A program made the translations under genes and the position numbers. Below the pieces are notes generated by a model. The model saw only the letters and a program-made list of their open reading frames with translations. It did not search any database and was not told where the DNA came from. Source: SXVE01 sp036388895 (lineage in GTDB: Bacteria > Acidobacteriota > Blastocatellia > Pyrinomonadales > Pyrinomonadaceae). Taken from it: DNA of 64,000 nt. Positions 8,491 to 14,687 of the stretch are shown piece after piece (position 1 is the first letter of the stretch; each line of letters opens with the position of its first letter). Where the stretch lies: NCBI GenBank assembly GCA_036388895.1, contig DASVQY010000069.1, positions 21,417-85,416 on the forward strand, written 5' to 3'.

Positions 8491-10408
8491 ATACCAGTAA
8501 TGATTTATTTTTTTCATCATATTTCCTTCCAATACAATATTTTGAATTATCTAAAGTTGGTTCAATCATTGATGTTGTGAAGATTATCTGATGTCCAATT
8601 TGATAAGTCTCGGAAATTTCAGTAATAACTTTTTGAAGATGCTGAGTTCTAATTTGTTCGATACCTTTATCTTCCATATTGTCGCAGAATATGAATCTAG
8701 GATAGCGGAAATATGAAGTTTCTAATGAAGCATAAAATATGGCAAATCTTACAGCATTCTTAAAATAAAAATTAGAACTAGCGGAAAAATTGTTTTCGCC
8801 ATCGAGAGAGAAGGAATCCTTATAAAAATCAATTTCAACATTTTTTGCTGTCGTAAATTCCGACTGTCTTGGTAAATCTTTTTTCAAAATATCTAAAGTT
8901 AATGCTTCGATTTTAGCCAAACCATTTTTGAACTTTCTTTCCTGTTCCTTCATTTTTTGCTGAATACCTAAATCTAGTTCCTCTATAACTGATTTCAACT
9001 CTTTTAATGCTATGCTCAGATTTTCAAGTTGTTGAACTGCTTTAATTTGCTCACTTAAAAATTTAATCTTACTTTCTAATCTTCCTTGTTCAACTAGAAG
9101 TCTATCCAATATTTCATCTCTGGTAGTTTTGACTTCTACCGCCTCCACATCAATCTCTCTTTGCATTGTGCGGTATTGCTCAATTAATGCTGGACGATTG
9201 CTGGACAAATCGAGCAGAGCATTACTTTTTTCATCTAACAGTTTTTGGGATTCTTTTACTTGTAGCTCTATTTCCTGCTTTAGTCGTTTAGCATATGTTC
9301 TTTCAATTTCTTCCTCCATTGGTTGTTTACAAAGAACGCAGTGGGTTACATCAACAGTATTTTGTAAGGGAACCAAACACTGGGGGCAATATTCCAATGG
9401 TAGTTCCCCTAATACTGTTTTTGTAAGTATTGAATCATCCAGGGCAATGACGCGCCTTTGCAATGCCTCAATGAACTGTTTTGAATCAGCTATATCCAGT
9501 TCTATGTCTTTAATTTCGTTATCAGTTTGTATAATTCGCGACTTTAAAGCAGCTACTTGCTTTTGAAGTGATTCAATTTTTAATGGTGAGTTTGCTTTAA
9601 CTATTACTGATTTTCTCTCTCTGGTTTTCTGAATATCAGTTTGGTTTTCATTAAGTTGTCTTCTTGTTTTTTCGATTTCCTGTTGTATTTTAGCAACATC
9701 CGTTTCGCTTCCAGTTGAATTAAGTATATTAATCAACGCATCATATTGTGATTTCTTTTGACTATATCTTTGTTGAGAATCTCTAAGACTTAGACGGTCT
9801 TGATAGAGAGAATCGTCATAAACTCCAAGAAGTAACTCTGAAATTGCTTGTCTGGTTAATGGTTGGTCAAATCTTTCAAATCTAAACAAGTTTTGGGTTG
9901 GAGAATCTTGGTCAATATAAATTAACCTAAGGACTTGGTGCATTGTTATCTTGCTGTCGATTTCACTTCTGACTTCTGGAAAATCTAACGCATTAAACAA
10001 AATTGTAGAGAAACTCTCTTTGTTATTAGATTGGGCATAGGGAAAATGTTGCCACCCTTCAAAGTTCGATTTAATGGCAGTTTCGTAATCTCCCCAAAAA
10101 ATACTCATAGGCTGTGACTTATGCTCAGTCACGGTTCGTTTAAGTGTTAAAACCGCCTTATTTATGCTGACTTCTGCAAATACTTCACGGCATTTTCGAG
10201 CCTCGGTTGTCCAATTATTAAAATCACCACCTAAACCATAAAATATGAAGTTTGCTATTGTTGATTTTCCAGAACTGTTTTTGCCTCGAATGATATTTAC
10301 GCCGTGATGAAATTTCTCATCATAAGCAATTTTGCCTGCGTGAGAAACTATTACCAAACGTTGCAGAAATAAATATGGTTTAAGCAGCCGCGTCATATTT
10401 AAAGTCAA
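8489..10408 (-). CDS. SMC/Rad50-like ATPase of an ABC-three-component-type system
   Basis: The protein has 639 residues. Walker A is GKNSSGKST at 42-50. A long coiled coil (about 205-530) is broken at its apex by two CxxC pairs (C341/C344 and C357/C360) like a zinc hook. A C-terminal half-ATPase has an SASSNF signature-like stretch and a Walker B strand FIFCDNMEDKG at 572-582. The DNxEDKG block and the three-gene context match my memory of ABC-3C ATPases, predicted by comparative genomics to be anti-invader systems with a middle component and a third subunit. It is the last gene of the operon and overlaps the middle-component gene by 29 bp (or 17 if ATG 10396 is used). It probably senses DNA or phage structures. 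Confidence 0.85.
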   Translation of the reverse strand: MTLNMTRLLKPYLFLQRLVIVSHAGKIAYDEKFHHGVNIIRGKNSSGKSTIANFIFYGLGGDFNNWTTEARKCREVFAEVSINKAVLTLKRTVTEHKSQPMSIFWGDYETAIKSNFEGWQHFPYAQSNNKESFSTILFNALDFPEVRSEIDSKITMHQVLRLIYIDQDSPTQNLFRFERFDQPLTRQAISELLLGVYDDSLYQDRLSLRDSQQRYSQKKSQYDALINILNSTGSETDVAKIQQEIEKTRRQLNENQTDIQKTRERKSVIVKANSPLKIESLQKQVAALKSRIIQTDNEIKDIELDIADSKQFIEALQRRVIALDDSILTKTVLGELPLEYCPQCLVPLQNTVDVTHCVLCKQPMEEEIERTYAKRLKQEIELQVKESQKLLDEKSNALLDLSSNRPALIEQYRTMQREIDVEAVEVKTTRDEILDRLLVEQGRLESKIKFLSEQIKAVQQLENLSIALKELKSVIEELDLGIQQKMKEQERKFKNGLAKIEALTLDILKKDLPRQSEFTTAKNVEIDFYKDSFSLDGENNFSASSNFYFKNAVRFAIFYASLETSYFRYPRFIFCDNMEDKGIEQIRTQHLQKVITEISETYQIGHQIIFTTSMIEPTLDNSKYCIGRKYDEKNKSLLV

Positions 10409-10889
10409 TTAGTTTTGTTCTGGCTTTTAATCCTTTATCACCGTAAAGGGGTAATTCATTAAATGGACTTGAAAGTAGCTTTATAAGGTATTCTTGTTGA
10501 CTATCTAATTCAACCATTTTGCTTGACAACTTTTTTGGAATTTTTTTTGTCGTTCTCTTTATGTTGTTGTTACTTAAAGCCTCTGAATCAATAAATCCAT
10601 AACCAGCCAAATACTTAAGAGCCGACAATTGGAAAGGCTTCATCCTCTCAAACATTATCTCCGAATTTCTTAAATCTTCGTAGGGGTTTTCTTCATTTTT
10701 GATACCAGATTTTAGGCTCCAAAGGTCTCTTGGAAAACTAACATTTTTCAATTGATTAGGAAAAACAAAGTAAAAATCCCAAATTCGCATTCTATCAACT
10801 TCAATTACTTGCATTGGCATCTTGTCAGCAAGTAAAAGAATCCTGAATGCACAATGATAAATGTCAAAAGCTGGATGGTAAGTAAGCAT
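10380..10889 (-). CDS. ABC-three-component system middle component-like protein
   Basis: The product has 169 residues, starts HPAFDIYHCAFRILLL and continues IEVDRMRIWDFYFVFP, with FQLSALKYLAGYGFID later. This pattern (conserved Asp-x-Tyr-His at the start, then a winged-helix-like body) is what I remember for the middle-component families that bridge the ATPase and the third subunit in ABC-3C systems; it looks closest to the MC5-type group, but I cannot verify the number. ATG 10889 follows the TAA of the preceding gene with no gap, so translation is coupled. It is soluble, with no signal peptide. Confidence 0.75.
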   Translation of the reverse strand: MLTYHPAFDIYHCAFRILLLADKMPMQVIEVDRMRIWDFYFVFPNQLKNVSFPRDLWSLKSGIKNEENPYEDLRNSEIMFERMKPFQLSALKYLAGYGFIDSEALSNNNIKRTTKKIPKKLSSKMVELDSQQEYLIKLLSSPFNELPLYGDKGLKARTKLIDFKYDAAA

Positions 10890-11474
10890 TTAATTAGTCC
10901 ATTCAATATGACAATTTCCAGTCAAAAAATATAACATTCCATTAATATCAGTAGCAGTGAAACCTAATGTGTTTTCCCCTAATTCGCTCAGCACTCTGTT
11001 TATTACATTTTCCTGGATAAGAATGTTTATTTCTTCATTTGATGCGCCGCCGCAAATCTTCGGATAAATAATGTGTGTAAAATAACTATCTATCAGCGCT
11101 AAGAAATAGACGTTTATTTGTTGGGCGACTTCTGAAAACTGGTTCTTATAAAGTTTTTTGTGGTAAGCCTCTTTTGCTCTTAAGGCATATTTTATAAAAC
11201 TCTGACGGTTACCATTCTCCAGCTTTTTTTCCAAGCCGATTACATCACCGTCAACTTTATTATAGTAATAATTTAATTCCTCTATAAATTCTGTAAGTTG
11301 AGGATTATTTTCTTTTTCCAATTCATACTTAGCGTAAAGTGATTGAACTGGAGACACACTGTTGCGAAGGTCGCCGTAATTATAATAACTTTTGTTTCTG
11401 TTATGAATTATATCACGAGCAGCTTGGTCTCCACCAACCTCGTTTTCAGACTGGATTACTTTGTTTTCACTCAT
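10890..11474 (-). CDS. ABC-3C-like third subunit with N-terminal GGDQAARDI motif
   Basis: This 194-residue protein has a flexible N-terminus holding VGGDQAARDI (about 13-22), followed by a helical body rich in Tyr and Glu (ELNYYYNKVDGDVIGLEKKL; KYALRAKEAYHKKLYKNQF) and a C-terminal GMLYFLTGNCHIEWTN. Gly-Gly-Asp-x-x-x-x-Asp-Ile motifs are known at the N-termini of third components or effectors in bacterial conflict systems. Its position directly before the middle component supports a third-subunit role. No enzymatic domain is recognisable. The preceding small membrane protein carries nearly the same motif at its C-terminus, suggesting that the two proteins meet through it. Confidence 0.65.
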   Translation of the reverse strand: MSENKVIQSENEVGGDQAARDIIHNRNKSYYNYGDLRNSVSPVQSLYAKYELEKENNPQLTEFIEELNYYYNKVDGDVIGLEKKLENGNRQSFIKYALRAKEAYHKKLYKNQFSEVAQQINVYFLALIDSYFTHIIYPKICGGASNEEINILIQENVINRVLSELGENTLGFTATDINGMLYFLTGNCHIEWTN

Positions 11475-11483
11475 AAGTGAGGT

Positions 11484-11672
11484 TTATTTTTTAATGTCAC
11501 GTCCTGCTTGGTCTCCTCCAACTCTATTATTTTGTTGGTTTACAGTGTTTGATGAATTGTTGTTGGAGTTCTTATGTGAGTTTTTAACAATTCGAAATGC
11601 AATCGTGATTCCAGCAAACAGTCCAATGACAGCGAGAATAATAACTGTTAAATTTTGAGAAATAAATTCCAT
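11484..11672 (-). CDS. Small membrane protein with C-terminal GGDQAGRDI motif
   Basis: The product has 62 residues: one transmembrane helix (about 9-28), a basic and Asn/Ser-rich linker, and the terminal VGGDQAGRDIKK. It heads the leftward four-gene operon, with 9 bp to the next gene. The motif recurs almost identically (VGGDQAARDI) in the next protein, so this may be a membrane tether for the ABC-3C-like complex. That role is my inference. The ribosome site is weak (CAAGAAAAAAT). A chance ORF is unlikely given the helix plus shared motif. Confidence 0.65.
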   Translation of the reverse strand: MEFISQNLTVIILAVIGLFAGITIAFRIVKNSHKNSNNNSSNTVNQQNNRVGGDQAGRDIKK

Positions 11673-11897
11673 ATTTTTTCTTGAAGTTTAAAATTGTTAA
11701 TAAAATAAAGATTTCAGAGTTTTATCATAAACTCAATGTTTTCACAATAAAAATATCTTAAGAGAGAATCAATTAAAATGTTATTATCTGGATAAAAATC
11801 ATTATAATTGCCCTGTATTAGAATAAGGTAATTACTAATGACATACTTCTATAACTAATTACTTCTAAAACAGATTGTAAGATAGCTAATAAAAATT

Positions 11898-12101
11898 ATG
11901 GGTGAAATATATCAATATCAAACGGATTCGATGGGAACAAATTCTATCAAAATTACTACTGGTAAAATTTATCGAGATAAAGATAACATTGATTTCACTA
12001 TCCAAATAATAAATTTTCCAAACGGAGCACAAATATCACTAGATGAGGAAGAAGCAAAAAAACTTGCCACTGCTATTTTGGATACGCTTAATGCGGAATA
12101 A
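11898..12101 (+). CDS. Small hypothetical protein (67 aa)
   Basis: The product is a 67-residue acidic protein with a strand-rich start and a helical end (SLDEEEAKKLATAILDTLN). I do not recognise it. The composition looks protein-like, but no ribosome site is visible before ATG 11898. It lies alone between the divergent ABC-3C-like operon and the right attachment site. Confidence 0.45.
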   Translation: MGEIYQYQTDSMGTNSIKITTGKIYRDKDNIDFTIQIINFPNGAQISLDEEEAKKLATAILDTLNAE

Positions 12102-12181
12102 AGTGCTGGATAGAAGCTCTGCTACTGTTTTACTCCCCAATAAATACTGATATTTTAATTTGGTAAGATTTGAAAATTAAA

Positions 12182-12228
12182 GACACATTGAGAAGCATTG
12201 AAATTGAAAGTGTCCCTGAAAGTGTCCC
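12182..12228. repeat. Candidate integrase arm sites (right end)
   Basis: GACACATTGAG at 12182-12192 is the exact reverse complement of CTCAATGTGTC at 844-854. GTGTCCC boxes follow at 12210-12216 and 12222-12228. All lie 50-95 bp inside the right attachment repeat, mirroring the left end. Function as integrase or excisionase sites is inferred. Confidence 0.5.
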
Positions 12229-12229
12229 A

Positions 12230-12259
12230 AAAACAAAGAGCGCAACTTTCGTTACGCTC
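12230..12259 (-). terminator. Intrinsic terminator of tRNA-Phe
   Basis: GAGCG-c-AAC and GTT-a-CGCTC pair around TTTC (8 bp, one mismatch). On the minus strand a TTTGTTTT run follows. It lies 15 bp after the tRNA 3' end. Confidence 0.7.
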
Positions 12260-12273
12260 AGAGTCAATAAAAA

Positions 12274-12349
<76 letters not shown>

Positions 12350-12472
12350 GTTTGCTCTCTTCAAATTTTTAAGAGCAAGTTTGTTAGTGTAAATAAGCGC
12401 TTTCTGTATGTCAAATCGGCAGAGAAAAATCGTAAAATTTATTAAAAGTGCTCTCAAAATTGCGATAATCTG

Positions 12473-12500
12473 TTGACAATAATTGTGATCGGATTATAAT
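12473..12500 (+). promoter_or_regulatory. Near-consensus sigma-70 promoter
   Basis: TTGACA at 12473-12478 and TATAAT at 12495-12500 are separated by 16 bp. Both hexamers are perfect. Transcription would start near 12507, at the foot of the hairpins described in the next entry. Confidence 0.8.
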
Positions 12501-12506
12501 CACATT

Positions 12507-12633
12507 TTAGCAGCCGTTATGCCCATGTCGGTTGCTAAACCTTCCAAATTCCGTTTGATACCTGCCCGTGCCGGTTTGAAAGCCGTCGCTGTCTTCCGGG
12601 GACGCAACCTTCAAGCCGGCACAGCTATTTTTA
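12507..12633 (+). ncRNA. Candidate structured small RNA or leader
   Basis: Behind a strong promoter lie two stable hairpins. The first pairs AGCAGCCG with CGGTTGCT (12509-12536, 8 bp). The second is a 13-bp stem GTGCCGGTTTGAA/TTCAAGCCGGCAC (12568-12622) with an inner GTCT-TCCG-GGGAC tip, followed by AGCTATTTTT. The linker holds CCTTCC, complementary to ribosome sites. The final hairpin with T-run looks like a terminator, so this may be a free small RNA of about 125 nt rather than only the leader of the lipoprotein gene at 12668. I do not recognise an Rfam family. Confidence 0.55.
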
Positions 12634-12667
12634 AAAATAAGAACTAAAAATTTGAGGTTTTTTTATT

Positions 12668-13054
12668 ATGAGAAAAATTATTTTATCATTTACAATCGGT
12701 CTGTTATTTATATTTAATCTTGCCTGCGGTTCGTCAACGCCGACGACTACTTCAAGTACAAATGCGGCGAGCACGCCGGTTAAGGTTGACGAGAAGGATA
12801 TTCCGCCCGAGTTTTCAACCAAACCGATTACGCCTTCGGGAAACTCGACGCCAGGAATTCCCGACGAGAAAAATATCGGAAAACCTATACAAAAAGGCGC
12901 GACTCCGATTCCTGGTATTCCCAACGAGAAAACGCTTGAAAAACAGTTGAAGGGAGCGCCGACGAATGCAAATGCGTCGAATTCCGCCGCTACGGATGCC
13001 AACGCGACGACGAGCGGCGAAGGTCGAACCAAGGCGACGCCACGCAAATTCTAA
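12668..13054 (+). CDS. Small lipoprotein with internal repeat
   Basis: The 128-residue product has a lipoprotein signal ending in the lipobox LACG (Cys near 20). The mature part is low-complexity, rich in Thr, Ala, Pro and Asn, with two related units (TPGIPDEKNIGKPIQKG and PIPGIPNEKTLEKQLKG). No catalytic domain is visible; I do not recognise it. GAGG precedes ATG 12668. It lies behind the candidate small RNA and converges with recA across a shared terminator. Confidence 0.8.
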   Translation: MRKIILSFTIGLLFIFNLACGSSTPTTTSSTNAASTPVKVDEKDIPPEFSTKPITPSGNSTPGIPDEKNIGKPIQKGATPIPGIPNEKTLEKQLKGAPTNANASNSAATDANATTSGEGRTKATPRKF

Positions 13055-13086
13055 ACAGCATTACATCAAAAAACATAAACGAAAAA

Positions 13087-13112
13087 GGCGAGCCGAACGC
13101 TCGCCCTTTTTT
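13087..13112. terminator. Bidirectional terminator between lipoprotein gene and recA
   Basis: GGCGAGC and GCTCGCC pair around CGAAC and are flanked by A-run and T-run, so the hairpin can end transcription from both sides. Confidence 0.85.
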
Positions 13113-13131
13113 ATTTATAAATTTGACACTA

Positions 13132-14166
13132 TTACGCTTCGGCAGCCGCTTCTTTTATCAAACCTAGCTTGAGCTTAACGTCGTGTTCAATACGACCGAA
13201 CATTTCACGATTGTCTTTAAGCATATTTTTGACGTTTTCGCGTCCCTGTCCGAGCCGCTCGCCCGAATAAGAAAACCATGCGCCGCTCTTTTCGACTACA
13301 TTATTCGCCACAGCTAGATCGAGCAAATCGCCTTCTTTTGAGATGCCTTCGCCGTACATAATATCGAATTCGCACTCGTGAAACGGCGGCGCGACTTTGT
13401 TTTTCACGACTTTAACGCGCGTGCGGTTGCCGACCATTTTATCGCCTTCTTTGATTGCGCCGATGCGCCGGATGTCAATTCTGACGGACGCGTAAAATTT
13501 CAGAGCTTTTCCTCCGGTCGTCGTTTCCGGCGAACCGAACATCACGCCGATTTTATCGCGCAGCTGGTTGATGAAAATGAAACAGGTATTGGTGCTCGAA
13601 ATCGCGCTCGTCAATTTTCTTAACGCTTGCGACATCAGACGCGCCTGCAAACCCATATGCGAGTCGCCCATTTCGCCGTCAATTTCCGCGCGCGGAACCA
13701 ACGCCGCAACCGAGTCAACGACGATCACGTCAATGCTCGCCGAACGAACGAGAGTTTCCGCAATATCAAGCGCCTGTTCGCCCGAATCCGGCTGCGAAAT
13801 AAGCAAATCGTCAATGCTTACGCCGAGTTTTTCCGCATATTCCGGGTCCATCGCGTGTTCGGCGTCAATGTACGCCGCGACGCCGCCCACCGCCTGCGCC
13901 TGCGCGACGACCTGCAGCGCGAGCGTCGTTTTACCGGAGCTTTCCGGTCCGTAAATTTCAATAATGCGACCGCGAGGCATTCCGCCGACGCCGATTGCCG
14001 CGTCCAAACTGATGCAATTGGTCGAAATCGCGCCGACTTCTTCGTGCGGTCGTTCCCCGAGGCGCATAATCGAACCTTTGCCGAATTTTTTCTCGATATT
14101 TGCCAAAGCCGATTCTATCGCTTTGCCTTTTGCTTCTGTTGCCATTTTCACTGCTTCTCCAGCCAT
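13132..14166 (-). CDS. recA: RecA recombinase
   Basis: The 344-residue product is full length. It shows Walker A GPESSGKTT, the RecA signature ALRKLTSAIS, the INQLRDKIGVMFG loop with TTTGGKALKFYASVR, and a short C-terminus ending EAAAEA. RecA forms filaments on single-stranded DNA, drives strand exchange and stimulates LexA self-cleavage. AAGGAGC precedes ATG 14166. Two palindromes lie upstream on its own strand, one over the likely -10 element (14209-14224), suggesting repressor control as in an SOS gene. Confidence 0.99.
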   Translation of the reverse strand: MAGEAVKMATEAKGKAIESALANIEKKFGKGSIMRLGERPHEEVGAISTNCISLDAAIGVGGMPRGRIIEIYGPESSGKTTLALQVVAQAQAVGGVAAYIDAEHAMDPEYAEKLGVSIDDLLISQPDSGEQALDIAETLVRSASIDVIVVDSVAALVPRAEIDGEMGDSHMGLQARLMSQALRKLTSAISSTNTCFIFINQLRDKIGVMFGSPETTTGGKALKFYASVRIDIRRIGAIKEGDKMVGNRTRVKVVKNKVAPPFHECEFDIMYGEGISKEGDLLDLAVANNVVEKSGAWFSYSGERLGQGRENVKNMLKDNREMFGRIEHDVKLKLGLIKEAAAEA

Positions 14167-14208
14167 TTTTATTTGCTCCTTTTTGCGTCCTTTTTATTTT
14201 TGTCCTGC

Positions 14209-14274
14209 AAACTGAAAACAGTTTAGCACAAAAAAGAGCGTTTGTGAAATCTTGTTTCACGAATGAAACAAGAT
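14209..14274 (-). promoter_or_regulatory. recA control region with two palindromes
   Basis: AAACTG-N4-CAGTTT (14209-14224) overlaps a TAAACT -10-like element on the recA strand, with TTTCAC 18 bp upstream as a possible -35. Further upstream ATCTTGTTTCA-CGAA-TGAAACAAGAT (14249-14274) is a perfect 11-bp inverted repeat. The first is a candidate LexA-type operator. From 14275 to 14687 I see no gene, only the upstream region of the kinase gene. Confidence 0.5.
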
Positions 14275-14687
14275 GTTTTTCATTTTTCGTTACTACTCGA
14301 ATCGAATATTAAAGGTAGTGTAAAAAATAAAGTTGTGCAAGTATTTCCCGCCGCTCGAAACCGAGAAATTCGGCAAAAGCTTTTCGCGCCATCTTCGTTT
14401 TTCAGCGCTTTTAATCGAATTTATTCGAGCCTTTGGTTAAATCAAATGAGAAACGTGTAATTAGGCGGCAAAATGTTTATAATATTCTAACCTGTAATCA
14501 AAATTAAAATTTGGCTAAAACGTTCAGTCGGTTTATTACGGAAGTTGATTTTTTGTTTAATATTTTTTGTTTAATATTGATATTCGACGAAAAGTTGAAA
14601 GTTTCAAAACAATCGCGGCTGAAAATCGTAACACTTAACGAAAAAGATTTATAAGCGCGCAGCAACAAGGCACTCGGAAGGGAAATT

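Noticed and set aside
12507..12633. c-di-GMP (GEMM) riboswitch, suggested by GGGGACGCAACC
   Set aside because: The matching GCAAACC partner and the tetraloop-receptor layout are not present; the sequence folds better as two separate hairpins ending in a terminator.
13627..14226. 199-aa plus-strand ORF opposite recA
   Set aside because: It is Arg- and Phe-rich antisense translation of recA, with no ribosome site or domain.
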